Shown: positions 17,160-25,642, numbered from the stretch's first letter. The stretch: 64,000 bases of DNA from Streptomyces cinnabarinus (GCF_027270315.1 NZ_CP114413.1:1364001-1428000); one strand, 5' to 3'. Notes: a model not told the origin generated them from the sequence alone. Numbers and translations are program-made.

Positions 17160-18569
17160 ATGACCGAAGTGCTCCTGCTGCTGGTGGCGATCCTGCTGTC
17201 GCTCACCTGTGGCGCCTTCGTCGCCGCCGAGTTCTCGCTCACCACGGTCGAGCGCGGCCAGCTCGAACAGGCCGTGGAGCGCGGCGAGCGGGGTGCCTCC
17301 GGGGCCTTGAAGGCCGTACGGAATCTGACCTTCCAGCTCTCCGGGGCGCAGCTCGGCATCACCGTCACCAACCTGGTGGTCGGCATGCTCGCGGAGCCGT
17401 CCATCGCGCGCCTGCTAGCGGGACCGCTGGAATCGCTCGGCATATCCGCCTCCACGGCCGCCTCCGTCGCCCTGGTGATCGGCACCGCGCTGTCCACGGT
17501 GGTCCTGATGGTCGTCGGCGAACTGGTACCGAAGAACTGGGCGATCTCCTCGCCGCTGGCCGTGGCCAAGCGCGTGGGCAACCCGCAGCGCTGGTTCAGC
17601 GCCGCGTTCCGCCCGTTCATCACGCATCTGAACAACACGGCCAACCGCATCGTCCGCCGCTTCGGCGTGGAGCCCGCCGAGGAGCTGGCCTCCGCGCGGG
17701 GGCCGCAGGAACTGGCGGCGCTGGCCCGGCACTCCGCCAAGCAGGGCGCCCTGGAGGCGGACACCGCGGAGCTGTTCGTGCGGACCCTGAACCTCGCGGA
17801 CCTGACCGCGGAGAACGTGATGACGCCGCGCGTGCAGGTCATCGCCCTGGAGGCGTCGGCGACCTGCGAGGACGTGGCCAACGCCACCCGCGCGACCGGC
17901 CTGTCCCGGTTCCCGGTCTACCGCGGCAACCTCGACACCGTCGTGGGCACCGCGCACATCAAGGACATCCTCGCCGTCCCCGCCGGGCGGCGGGCCCGGG
18001 TCCCGGTAGCCGACCTGATGCGCGAGCCGCTGCTGGTCCCCGAGTCGCTCACCGTCGACCGGCTGCTGGACCGGCTCTCCGGCAAGCGCACCATGGCCGT
18101 CGTGATCGACGAGTACGGCGGTACGGCGGGCGTGGCCACGCTGGAGGACATCGTCGAGGAGGTCGTCGGCGAGGTCCGCGACGAGCACGATCCGCACGAG
18201 ACGCCCGACATCGCCCCCGCCGGCAGCGACGACTCCGGCCGGGCCCTGTTCTCGGCCGACGGCTCGGCCCGCGTCGACCGGCTCGCGCGCGTGGGCCTGC
18301 GGGCACCCGAGGGACCGTACGAGACGCTGGCCGGTCTGGTGGCCCACGAGCTGGGGCGGATCCCCGAGGCCGGGGACTCGGTGCGGGTCGCCGGCTGGCG
18401 GCTGGACGTCACGGACGCCTCGGGGCACCGCGCCGCGCGGGTGCTGCTGCACGCGCCGCTCGACGATCAGCTCGACGGTGGTCGTGGCGGCGGTTCTGAC
18501 GGCGGCCGTGGCGACGGTTCCCACGACGGTTCTGACGACGGTTTTGACGACAAGGAGGAGACGCTGTGA
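17160..18569 (+). CDS. CNNM/CorC family membrane protein with CBS pair (hemolysin family)
   Basis: This 469-residue protein has an N-terminal DUF21/CNNM membrane domain (spans near 2-25, 60-80, 95-125), then two CBS domains at about 205-330 and a C-terminal CorC/HlyC transporter-associated domain at 345-430. The CNNM motif GAFVAAEFSLTTVERGQLE is clear. Such proteins are linked to Mg2+ or Co2+ efflux; the hemolysin name is historical. The last 30 residues are a Gly/Asp/Ser repeat of low complexity. GGAGG lies 7 nt before the ATG. The stop overlaps the start of a related gene (GTGA). Confidence 0.88.
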   Translation: MTEVLLLLVAILLSLTCGAFVAAEFSLTTVERGQLEQAVERGERGASGALKAVRNLTFQLSGAQLGITVTNLVVGMLAEPSIARLLAGPLESLGISASTAASVALVIGTALSTVVLMVVGELVPKNWAISSPLAVAKRVGNPQRWFSAAFRPFITHLNNTANRIVRRFGVEPAEELASARGPQELAALARHSAKQGALEADTAELFVRTLNLADLTAENVMTPRVQVIALEASATCEDVANATRATGLSRFPVYRGNLDTVVGTAHIKDILAVPAGRRARVPVADLMREPLLVPESLTVDRLLDRLSGKRTMAVVIDEYGGTAGVATLEDIVEEVVGEVRDEHDPHETPDIAPAGSDDSGRALFSADGSARVDRLARVGLRAPEGPYETLAGLVAHELGRIPEAGDSVRVAGWRLDVTDASGHRAARVLLHAPLDDQLDGGRGGGSDGGRGDGSHDGSDDGFDDKEETL

Positions 18570-19579
18570 CCGCGATCCAGTTGCTGATCGGCTTTGCGAC
18601 CCTCGTCGTCAACGCCTTCTTCGTCGGCGCCGAGTTCGCGCTGATCTCGGTGCGCCGCAGCCAGATCGAGCCGTACGTCGAGCGGGGCGACCGGCGCGCC
18701 AAGAGCGTGCTGTGGGGCCTGGAGCACGTGTCCGCGCTGATGGCCGCGGCCCAGCTCGGCATCACCCTGTGCACCCTGATCCTCGGTGTGGTCGCCGAAC
18801 CGGCCATCGAGCATCTGCTGGAGCCGGTGTTCCACGCGCTGGGCGTGCCGGAGGGCGCGGGGCACGTGGTGTCGTTCGTGATCGCGCTGACCCTGGCGAC
18901 GTATCTGCACATGCTGCTCGGCGAGATGGTGCCGAAGAACATCGCGCTGGCGGAGCCGGTGCGCAGCGCGCTGGTGCTGGGTCCGCCCCTGGTGACGCTG
19001 TCGCGGGGACTGCGCCCGGTGATCTTCACGATCAACGCCTTCGCGAACGCCCTGCTGCGCCTGCTGCGCGTGGAGACCAAGGACGAGGTCACCGCGACCT
19101 TCTCGGACGCGGAACTGGCACGGCTGGTGCGGGACTCCGGCGAGGCGGGCCTGATCGACGAGCGGGCCCGGGAGCGGCTGCACGACGCCCTGGAGCTGGG
19201 CCGGCGGCCGGTGCGTGACGTCGTGCTCCCGCTGGAACGCGTCGTCTACGCGCGCGTGGGCGTCACTCCGGAGGAGCTGGAGGGGCTGTCCGCGCAGTCC
19301 GGGTTCTCCCGCTTCCCGGTGGTCGACGAGGGGCGCCGGATCGTCGGCTATCTCCATGTGAAGGACGCGCTGGACGCCTCGCCGCGGGACCTGCCGTTCC
19401 GGGTGCCGGACATGCGGCCCATCGCCCGGGTGCGGGAGAGCACCCCGCTGGACGACGTGCTGAGCGCGATGCGGGGCGGCCGTACGCACCTGGCGGCGGT
19501 GGTCGGGGACGACGGACGGCTGTCGGGCCTGGTGACGATGGAGGACGTGCTGCGGGAGCTGTTCGGGCAGCGGACGTAG
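18566..19579 (+). CDS. CNNM/CorC family membrane protein, second copy
   Basis: This 337-residue paralogue has a CNNM/DUF21 domain (NAFFVGAEFALISVRRSQIE at residues 16-35, spans to about 160) and two CBS domains at about 205-335. It lacks the C-terminal CorC domain of its neighbour. The GTG at 18566 overlaps the upstream TGA, and AAGGAGG lies just upstream, so the two proteins are co-translated. They may form a hetero-oligomer in metal homeostasis; this is inferred from pairing, which is common in actinomycetes. Confidence 0.87.
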   Translation: MTAIQLLIGFATLVVNAFFVGAEFALISVRRSQIEPYVERGDRRAKSVLWGLEHVSALMAAAQLGITLCTLILGVVAEPAIEHLLEPVFHALGVPEGAGHVVSFVIALTLATYLHMLLGEMVPKNIALAEPVRSALVLGPPLVTLSRGLRPVIFTINAFANALLRLLRVETKDEVTATFSDAELARLVRDSGEAGLIDERARERLHDALELGRRPVRDVVLPLERVVYARVGVTPEELEGLSAQSGFSRFPVVDEGRRIVGYLHVKDALDASPRDLPFRVPDMRPIARVRESTPLDDVLSAMRGGRTHLAAVVGDDGRLSGLVTMEDVLRELFGQRT

Positions 19580-19648
19580 GGCCTCGTCAGGAGGATCCCG
19601 GGGCGACCGACCGACGGGTATGCGCCCCGGGATACCATTTGCCTCGCC

Positions 19649-20431
19649 ATGCAGACGAACCCCGCACACACCAGCCTCGTCGCCGTCGGCGACTCCTTCA
19701 CCGAAGGCATGTCGGACCTGCTCCCGGACGGTTCCTACCGGGGCTGGGCCGATCTCCTCGCCACGCGGATGGCCGCCCGGAGCCCCGGCTTCCGGTATGC
19801 CAACCTCGCGGTGCGGGGGAAGCTGATCGGCCAGATCGTCGAGGAGCAGATCGAGGTCGCGGCGGCCATGCGGGCCGACGTGGTGACGCTGGTCGGCGGT
19901 CTCAACGACACGCTGCGGCCCAAGTGCGACATGGGCCGGGTGCGCGGACTGCTGGAGGAGGCCGTGGAACGCCTCGCGCCCTCCTGCAAGCAGCTCGTGC
20001 TGATGCGCAGCCCCGGCCGCCAGGGCCCGGTCCTGGAGCGGTTCCGGCCGCGCATGGAGGAGCTGTTCGCCTGCGTCGACGAGCTGGCCGAACGCCACGG
20101 CGCGGTGGTAGTCGACCTCTATGGCGCCCCCTCGCTCTCCGACCCGCGCATGTGGGACGTGGACCGGCTGCACCTGACCCCCGACGGCCACCGCCGGGTG
20201 GCGGAGGCGGTGTGGCAGACGCTCGGATACGAGCCCGAGGACCCGGAGTGGCGCACCCCGATCCCGGCCTCGGCGCCGCCCGGCTGGGTCAGCCGCCGCG
20301 TCACGGACGCACGGTTCGCCCGGCAGTACCTGCTCCCGTGGATAGGCCGCCGCCTCACCGGCCGCTCCTCCGGCGACGGCCTCCCGGCCAAGCGCCCGGA
20401 GCTTCTGCCGTACGAGGGACCGGCCGTCTGA
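19649..20431 (+). CDS. SGNH/GDSL hydrolase
   Basis: This 260-residue cytoplasmic-looking esterase has block I VAVGDSFTEG with nucleophile Ser16, block II glycine in NLAVRGK, block III GGLND, and block V DRLHLTPDGH with the catalytic Asp and His. There is no signal peptide. The C-terminal 40 residues are basic and extend beyond the fold. The substrate is unknown. The start ATG at 19649 has no clear Shine-Dalgarno; TACCAT lies about 10 nt upstream. Confidence 0.88.
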   Translation: MQTNPAHTSLVAVGDSFTEGMSDLLPDGSYRGWADLLATRMAARSPGFRYANLAVRGKLIGQIVEEQIEVAAAMRADVVTLVGGLNDTLRPKCDMGRVRGLLEEAVERLAPSCKQLVLMRSPGRQGPVLERFRPRMEELFACVDELAERHGAVVVDLYGAPSLSDPRMWDVDRLHLTPDGHRRVAEAVWQTLGYEPEDPEWRTPIPASAPPGWVSRRVTDARFARQYLLPWIGRRLTGRSSGDGLPAKRPELLPYEGPAV

Positions 20432-20539
20432 CCTCCCACTGGACGGGGCTGTGAGCACGCGGGCGGGGAATGCGTGCAGTGTGCGCCAGGGGTGGCCCAA
20501 CGCGGGACGAGGGCCCGCCGAACGCTGCCGCGGGCGGCT

Positions 20540-20667
20540 GGTGCGGTGCCGGTTCCCGTCCCGGTGCTCCAGCCAGCAGTAGCCGACCGCCCGGCCCGCC
20601 GACTGGCGTGCAGCTGGATCTGCGAGGACTTGCTGGGGGCCGACGGGCCCGTGACCACGTACAGCAT
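20540..20667 (-). pseudogene. Possible remnant of a P-loop protein
   Basis: Reading leftward from ATG at 20667 the sequence begins MLYVVTGPSAPSKSSQ. This resembles the N-terminus of P-loop ATPases in which MLYVVTGPPAAGKS-type sequence carries the Walker A motif, but the glycines are lost. The frame then runs into low-complexity sequence without family features. It may be a decayed gene start or coincidence. Confidence 0.25.
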
Positions 20668-21169
20668 GCAGCCCTCTTGCGAGACGGAGCCCACGTATCT
20701 GCGGCCGGCATCAGAGCAAGCGGGCGGCGTAAAGCCCTCTGGGACGCGGCCTTCGCACTGTCCTCGATGGTGCGGGAGGCAGCCCCTGGCTACGCCAACG
20801 AGGTGGGCAAGACCCGCTCGGGAGCGCCGGAATGGTGGGTTCCTGAATCGATCCGATTCGAGCGCGCGTTGTTGGCCAGGGGTAACGGGTTGGTTACGTC
20901 GGCCTTCCCAAGAGAGCGTCTCTCCGCGGGCTCGGGGCGTTTCGGGTGTGGGTTCGGCGCCGGCCTGCCTGCTGTGGGTCTTGACTGCGGCGGGTTCTCT
21001 GTCGCTTCTGATGGGCAGCCAACGGGGGCTCCTGATGGCGAATATGCCAGTGTGTGGGGAGATGCGAAATGAGTTACGTCTTTACAGTTCCCTGGCTATC
21101 GCGACGAATCACTGGGTCGTCACGATGCGGCTCCAGCTATTCAGCCCTCACTGCTGTGGGAGTCGGCGC

Positions 21170-21361
21170 ATGGAGAACGTGGCTGCGCAATGGATCGAAT
21201 ACACCGACCGTGAGCGGGAGGAGCGAGGAGACCCACCGCTTACAGCGTTCGAAGAGCTGCAGGCGGCAGCGAAGATCGTCACGCATGGCACGCGGATCAT
21301 GCATCACCCCGTGTACGGGGTGGCAAGGCTCGCCGACGGCATCAGGAGGAACTCTTCCTGA
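21170..21361 (+). CDS. Small hypothetical protein or gene fragment
   Basis: This 63-codon frame begins MENVAAQWIEYTDRERE and has about three-quarters G/C at third positions, a real but weaker bias than its neighbours. A GGGAG lies 7 nt before the ATG. The product would be mostly helical and charged. I recognise no family. It may be the surviving end of a larger decayed gene, since nearby frames also carry coding-like patches. Confidence 0.3.
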   Translation: MENVAAQWIEYTDREREERGDPPLTAFEELQAAAKIVTHGTRIMHHPVYGVARLADGIRRNSS

Positions 21362-21458
21362 TCCCTCTCGTCGGCGCTATGACGGACCGCCGCGCCTAGC
21401 CATTGACCTGTAGTTTCCTACGGCTCCTGGACGGTACGGACCCTGTATGGACGGACTG

Positions 21459-21464
21459 TAAACT
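21459..21464 (+). promoter_or_regulatory. Predicted -10 of purB, probable leaderless start
   Basis: TAAACT lies 8 nt before the purB GTG at 21473 and no Shine-Dalgarno is present. A transcript starting about 7 nt after this hexamer would begin at or next to the start codon. No convincing -35 is visible. Confidence 0.35.
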
Positions 21465-21472
21465 CTGGACAC

Positions 21473-22915
21473 GTGACTTCTGCGCCCGCCAAGCCCCGCA
21501 TCCCGAACGTCCTCGCCGGACGCTACGCCTCCACCGAGCTCGCCACGCTCTGGTCCCCCGAGCAGAAGGTGAAGCTGGAGCGTCAGCTCTGGCTCGCCGT
21601 GCTGCGGGCCCAGAAGGACCTCGGGATCGAGGTGCCGGACCAGGCGCTCGCCGATTACGAGCGTGTCCTGGACCAGGTCGACCTGGCCTCCATCGCCGAG
21701 CGCGAGAAGGTCACCCGGCACGACGTGAAGGCGCGGATCGAGGAGTTCAACGACCTCGCCGGGCACGAGCACGTGCACAAGGGCATGACCTCCCGCGACC
21801 TCACGGAGAACGTCGAGCAGCTCCAGATCCGGCTCTCCCTGGAGCTGGTGCGCGACCGTACGGTGGCGGTCCTGGCCCGTCTCGGCAAGCTCGCCGGGGA
21901 GTACGGCGAGCTGGTCATGGCCGGCCGCTCGCACAATGTGGCCGCGCAGGCCACCACCCTGGGCAAGCGCTTCGCGACCGCCGCCGACGAGCTGCTCGTC
22001 GCCTACGCGCGGGTCGAGGAGCTGCTCGGCCGCTACCCGCTGCGCGGCATCAAGGGCCCGGTCGGCACCGCGCAGGACATGCTGGACCTGCTCGGCGGCG
22101 ACGCCGCGAAGCTCGCCGAGCTGGAGGACCGGATCGCCGGGCACCTCGGCTTCTCACAGGCCTTCACCTCGGTCGGTCAGGTCTACCCGCGCTCCCTCGA
22201 CTACGAGGTCGTCACCGCGCTGGTGCAGCTGGCGGCGGCGCCGTCCTCGCTGGCCAGGACGATCCGTCTGATGGCCGGGCACGAGCTGGTCACCGAGGGC
22301 TTCAAGCCCGGCCAGGTCGGCTCCTCGGCGATGCCGCACAAGATGAACACCCGCTCCTGCGAGCGCGTCAACGGCCTCATGGTCATCCTGCGCGGCTACG
22401 CCTCGATGACCGGCGAGCTGGCGGGCGACCAGTGGAACGAGGGTGATGTGTCCTGCTCGGTGGTCCGCCGGGTCGCCCTGCCGGACGCCTTCTTCGCGCT
22501 GGACGGCCTGCTGGAGACGTTCCTGACCGTGCTGGACGAGTTCGGCGCGTTCCCGGCGGTCGTGGCCCGTGAGCTGGACCGCTACCTGCCCTTCCTCGCC
22601 ACCACCAAGGTGCTGATGGGCGCGGTGCGCGCGGGCGTCGGCCGCGAGGTCGCGCACGAGGCGATCAAGGAGAACGCGGTCGCCTCCGCGCTCGCGATGC
22701 GCGAGCAGGGTGCCGAGCGCAACGAACTGCTGGACAAGCTCGCGGCGGACGAGCGGATCCCGCTGGACCGCGCGCAGCTCGACGCGCTGATGGCCGACAA
22801 GCTGTCCTTCACGGGCGCCGCCGCCGACCAGGTGGCCGTCGTCGTGGCCCGGATCGAGGAGATCGTGAAGCAGCGTCCGGAGGCCGCGGGCTACACGCCG
22901 GGAGCGATCCTCTGA
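21473..22915 (+). CDS. purB: Adenylosuccinate lyase
   Basis: This 480-residue enzyme of the fumarase/aspartase superfamily acts twice in purine synthesis, cleaving SAICAR to AICAR and adenylosuccinate to AMP. The superfamily signature GSSAMPHKMN is present near residue 285, with the catalytic serine in that flexible loop. The other conserved regions are HVHKGMTSRDLTEN with a substrate-binding histidine and AGRSHNVAAQATTLGKRF. It starts with GTG and seems leaderless. The mug gene follows directly, with reading frames touching. Confidence 0.95.
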   Translation: MTSAPAKPRIPNVLAGRYASTELATLWSPEQKVKLERQLWLAVLRAQKDLGIEVPDQALADYERVLDQVDLASIAEREKVTRHDVKARIEEFNDLAGHEHVHKGMTSRDLTENVEQLQIRLSLELVRDRTVAVLARLGKLAGEYGELVMAGRSHNVAAQATTLGKRFATAADELLVAYARVEELLGRYPLRGIKGPVGTAQDMLDLLGGDAAKLAELEDRIAGHLGFSQAFTSVGQVYPRSLDYEVVTALVQLAAAPSSLARTIRLMAGHELVTEGFKPGQVGSSAMPHKMNTRSCERVNGLMVILRGYASMTGELAGDQWNEGDVSCSVVRRVALPDAFFALDGLLETFLTVLDEFGAFPAVVARELDRYLPFLATTKVLMGAVRAGVGREVAHEAIKENAVASALAMREQGAERNELLDKLAADERIPLDRAQLDALMADKLSFTGAAADQVAVVVARIEEIVKQRPEAAGYTPGAIL

Positions 22916-22968
22916 CGCGCTTCACCGCCGAGGAGCTGGAGGCCGCCCGCGAACGTCTGGTACCGGAC

Positions 22969-23463
22969 GTGGCCGCGGACGGCCTCCGCGTGTTGTTCTG
23001 CGGGATCAACCCGGGCCTGATGACGGCGGCGACGGGCCACCACTTCGCCCGTCCCGGCAACCGCTTCTGGCCGGTGCTGCACCTGTCCGGGTTCACGCCG
23101 AGGCTGCTGAAGCCGGCGGAGCAGTCGGAGCTGCTGTTGTACGGGCTCGGTATCACCAATGTGGTGGCGCGGGCGACGGCGCGGGCCGATGAACTGAGCG
23201 CCGAGGAGTATCGCGAGGGCGGGCGGCTGCTGGCCGAGAAGGTCGGCAGGCTGCGGCCGGGCTGGCTGGCGGTGGTGGGTGTGACGGCGTACCGGGCGGC
23301 TTTCGACGACCGCAGGGCTCAGGTGGGGCCGCAGGAGCGGACGATCGGGGACACGCGTGTGTGGGTGCTGCCGAATCCCAGCGGTCTGAACGCTCATTGG
23401 ACGGCTCAGACGATGGCGGAGGAGTTCGCGCGGCTGCGGGTCACGGCGGATCCTCCCGCGTGA
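22969..23463 (+). CDS. mug: G/U mismatch-specific DNA glycosylase
   Basis: This uracil-DNA glycosylase family 2 enzyme removes uracil and ethenocytosine opposite guanine. The catalytic segment LFCGINPGLMTAATGHHFARPGNRFW contains the Asn that activates water, and LPNPSGLNAHW is the second conserved motif. The GTG at 22969 gives 164 residues and an N-terminus like that of E. coli Mug. However, the frame remains open and family-like upstream (TRFTAEELEAARERLVPDV), back to a CTG at 22912 that overlaps the purB stop as CTGA. The protein may therefore start there. It overlaps the convergent gene downstream by 23 nt. Confidence 0.88.
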   Translation: MAADGLRVLFCGINPGLMTAATGHHFARPGNRFWPVLHLSGFTPRLLKPAEQSELLLYGLGITNVVARATARADELSAEEYREGGRLLAEKVGRLRPGWLAVVGVTAYRAAFDDRRAQVGPQERTIGDTRVWVLPNPSGLNAHWTAQTMAEEFARLRVTADPPA

Positions 23464-23818
23464 TCAGGACGAACACCTTGGGCGTCTCCTCCGGTTCACG
23501 GTCGAGGACCGTCAGGACCACCCAGCTGCCCTCCACCTCCCATGTGCGCAGTTCCGTCGCGAAGACGCTGAGCAGGGCCCATGCCTCGGCTATTCGCCCA
23601 TCGCGGGTCCCGCGCTCGACGAGCGTGGTGGTGCCCCACCGGGACGGCTCTCCCCAGCGCGCGGTCAGCAGCTCGGCCAGGGCCGCCTCGTAGGCGTAGC
23701 AGTCCTCCTCGCTCCGCCAGTCGCGCGGCCCTAAGACGGCCTGGTGATAACCGGGCTCCGCGGGGATCTCCCGTGCGCGGAGCCCGTCGATCCGGGCGAG
23801 GTCCTTCGCGATGTCCAT
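23441..23818 (-). CDS. Hypothetical protein with a TTA codon
   Basis: I do not recognise the family of this 125-residue, soluble, mixed alpha/beta protein. It begins MDIAKDLARIDGL and has a tryptophan- and acid-rich middle (GPRDWRSEEDCYAYEAALAELLTARWGEP). Codon 29 (23734-23732) is TTA, so translation should depend on the bldA tRNA. The ATG at 23818 sits 7 nt after a -10-like hexamer that belongs to a TGTCAGTG-type promoter, so a leaderless, possibly DNA-damage-inducible mRNA is likely. Its 3' end overlaps mug on the other strand by 23 nt. Confidence 0.65.
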   Translation of the reverse strand: MDIAKDLARIDGLRAREIPAEPGYHQAVLGPRDWRSEEDCYAYEAALAELLTARWGEPSRWGTTTLVERGTRDGRIAEAWALLSVFATELRTWEVEGSWVVLTVLDREPEETPKVFVLITREDPP

Positions 23819-23825
23819 GTGATCC

Positions 23826-23848
23826 AGTAAAGCGGCCACCACTGACAT
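23826..23848 (-). promoter_or_regulatory. PafBC-like promoter motif, imperfect
   Basis: On the minus strand ATGTCAGTG (23848-23840), an 8-nt spacer and TTTACT (23831-23826) are followed 7 nt later by ATG. It matches tTGTCRgtg-N8-TAnnnT at all core positions except the first T and the A of the -10. Confidence 0.4.
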
Positions 23849-23874
23849 TTGGCGGGGCGTCAGTCGACGTTCGG

Positions 23875-24597
23875 TCAGGCGTCCCGCCGTCGCACGCTCC
23901 ACGCGCCCGCCACCAGGGCCGCTGCCGTCCACACGGCGGTCACGGCCAGCCCCGACCACGGGCCCAGCGTCCCGTCGTGCGTCTCGTACAGGACCACCTG
24001 GCCCGCCTTGTCGGGCAGGAAGTCGGTGACGCCCCCAGCGGTGTCACCGACGACGAAGGAGACGACGAGCACGAAGGGGATCAGCAGGGAGAGCGTGGCC
24101 ACGCCGCTGCGCAGCACAGCCGTGAGTCCGGCCGCGAGCAGGGTCATCAGCGTGAGGTAGAGCGCGGCGCCGAGGACGCCGCGGACCTGTTCGCCGGTGC
24201 CCAGTCCGCTCGCCGCGTCGCCGAGCCCGGCGCGTGCCACGGCGAAGGCGGCGGTCGTGGTGGCCAGGGCCATGAGCAGGGCCGGTACGGCGATGGCCGT
24301 CACCTTGGCCGCGAACCAGCGGCCGCGCCGCGGTACCGCGGAGAGCGACAGCCGCAGCGCGCCCGCGTGGTACTCGGCGGACACCGCCAGGGCGCCGAAG
24401 GTGATCGCCGCGATCTGCCCGGGCAGGACGCCGGACAGGGCCGTGAACAGCGGGTCCGTGTCCGGTTCCGCGGTCTCGGCGCCGGCGATGGCGGAGAAGG
24501 CGGTCGTGGCGGCGAAGAGGGCCGGCAGCGTCCCGTACAGGGAGCGCAGGGTGCGGATTTTCAGCCACTCGGCGTGGAGGGCGGGGGCGAACGCCAT
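23875..24597 (-). CDS. ABC-2 type transporter permease
   Basis: This 240-residue protein has about six membrane spans and the ABC-2 beginning HAEWLKIRTLRS, which marks permeases of the bacitracin/lantibiotic-resistance style. An AVSAEYHAGALRLSLSAVPRRGRWFAAK segment is the typical coupling region. It starts 1 nt after the stop of the ATPase gene and completes the exporter. The divergent histidine kinase and response regulator suggest induction by an envelope or antibiotic stress. Confidence 0.87.
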   Translation of the reverse strand: MAFAPALHAEWLKIRTLRSLYGTLPALFAATTAFSAIAGAETAEPDTDPLFTALSGVLPGQIAAITFGALAVSAEYHAGALRLSLSAVPRRGRWFAAKVTAIAVPALLMALATTTAAFAVARAGLGDAASGLGTGEQVRGVLGAALYLTLMTLLAAGLTAVLRSGVATLSLLIPFVLVVSFVVGDTAGGVTDFLPDKAGQVVLYETHDGTLGPWSGLAVTAVWTAAALVAGAWSVRRRDA

Positions 24598-24598
24598 G

Positions 24599-25534
24599 TC
24601 AGGCCTCCTGGGGCTGCGGCGCGGACGAGTGGGCGGTGAACTCGGTCTCCTCGGCGGTCAGATCGAGATAGGCCTGTTCCAAGGTGGCCTCCTCCGCCGC
24701 CAGTTCGAGGATGGGGACGCCCGCGGCGGAGAGCAGCCGCCCGATGTCCTCCACACGCGCGTGGTGCACGGTCCAGCGCCCGTCGCTCTCCTGCACGCCG
24801 GTGTGACCGTGCTCGGCGAGCAGGGTGCCGAGGGCGTGCGGGTCCGTGGTGCGGATGCGGACTCCTGGCTGTACGCGCGCGTCGATGAAGTCCCGCATCG
24901 GTGTGTCGGCCAGCAGCCGCCCTCTGCCGAGGACCACGAGGTGGTCGGCGAAGGAGGCGGTCTCGTTCATGAGGTGGCTGGAGACCAGGACCGTGCGGCC
25001 CTCCCCGGCGAGCCGGCGCAGCAACTGGCGGATCCAGATGATGCCTTCGGGGTCCAGGCCGTTGGACGGCTCGTCGAACATGACCACCTCGGGGTCGCCG
25101 AGCAGCGCGGCGGCGATGCCGAGCCGCTGCCGCATGCCCAGGGAGTACGTCTTCACCCGGTTCCGGGCGACCGGGGCGAGCCCCGTCTCCGCCAGCGCCT
25201 CCTCGACCCGGCGGCCCGGGATGCGGTTCGCGGCGGCGAGGATGCGCAGGTGGTCGCGGCCGGTGCGGGAGCCGTGCGCGGCCTGCGCGTCGAGGAGGGC
25301 GCCCACCTGGCGCAGGGGTTCCTGGAGCGTGGCGTAGGGGCGGCCGCCGACGGTGGCGGTGCCGGAGGTCGGCCGGTCGAGGCCCAGGACGAGCCGCATG
25401 GTGGTGGACTTCCCGGCGCCGTTGGGGCCGAGGAAGCCGGTGACACGGCCGGGCAGCACGCTGAAGGTGAGCCGGTCCACGGCTCGCCGACCGCCGTACT
25501 CCTTGGTGAGGGCTTGGACTTCGATGCTGGTCAT
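24599..25534 (-). CDS. ABC transporter ATP-binding protein (drug-export type)
   Basis: This 311-residue ATPase has Walker A GPNGAGKST, signature YSLGMRQRLGIAAALL, Walker B EVVMFDEPSNGLDPEG and H-loop SSHLMNE. The extra C-terminal 90 residues are typical of ABC-2 drug-efflux ATPases (DrrA/BcrA group). I chose ATG at 25534, giving MTSIEVQALTKEYGG; a GTG seven codons upstream is possible. It forms an operon with the permease and is divergent from a two-component system. Confidence 0.88.
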   Translation of the reverse strand: MTSIEVQALTKEYGGRRAVDRLTFSVLPGRVTGFLGPNGAGKSTTMRLVLGLDRPTSGTATVGGRPYATLQEPLRQVGALLDAQAAHGSRTGRDHLRILAAANRIPGRRVEEALAETGLAPVARNRVKTYSLGMRQRLGIAAALLGDPEVVMFDEPSNGLDPEGIIWIRQLLRRLAGEGRTVLVSSHLMNETASFADHLVVLGRGRLLADTPMRDFIDARVQPGVRIRTTDPHALGTLLAEHGHTGVQESDGRWTVHHARVEDIGRLLSAAGVPILELAAEEATLEQAYLDLTAEETEFTAHSSAPQPQEA

Positions 25535-25567
25535 GGCACCAGCCTGGCCGGGCACGGGGTGTCGTCA

Positions 25568-25609
25568 CCTCCCCCGCGCGTGGAGATCGTCTCCCCCGTG
25601 CGGGGGAGG
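25568..25609. promoter_or_regulatory. Triplicated CTCCCCCG boxes between exporter and two-component system
   Basis: CTCCCCCG occurs at 25569-25576 and 25591-25598, and its complement CGGGGGAG at 25601-25608. The last two form a palindrome with a 2-nt centre; the outer copies form a 10-bp inverted repeat (CCTCCCCCGC/GCGGGGGAGG). They lie between the divergent ABC and kinase genes, 5 nt upstream of the kinase promoter motif, and are good candidates for response-regulator binding. Confidence 0.5.
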
Positions 25610-25613
25610 CTCG

Positions 25614-25636
25614 TTGTCAGTGGTGGCTGGCACGAT
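25614..25636 (+). promoter_or_regulatory. PafBC-like (RecA-NDp type) promoter of the histidine kinase gene
   Basis: TTGTCAGTG (25614-25622), N8 and CACGAT (25631-25636) match tTGTCRgtg-N8-TAnnnT except for C in place of the first T of the -10. The ATG follows after 6 nt, so the mRNA is probably leaderless. Confidence 0.5.
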
Positions 25637-25642
25637 GACGCA

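Larger units (their letters stand above)
20432..21458 (+). other. AT-richer stretch with decayed coding fragments
   Basis: This kilobase has no intact recognisable gene. Parts of it, such as 21061-21120 (50% G+C counted by eye), are far below the local level. Several short open stretches look coding but do not join: a minus-strand piece near 20540-20667, a plus-strand piece at about 20700-21072 (with ALWDAAFALSSMVREAAPGYA) whose stop overlaps an ATG, and a short frame at 21170-21361. The pattern suggests remnants of acquired DNA left between conserved housekeeping genes. No integrase, inverted repeats or attachment site is visible. Confidence 0.55.

Noticed and set aside
20432..21472. An insertion sequence or integrated element
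   Set aside because: No transposase, integrase, terminal inverted repeat or target duplication is visible, only decayed fragments.
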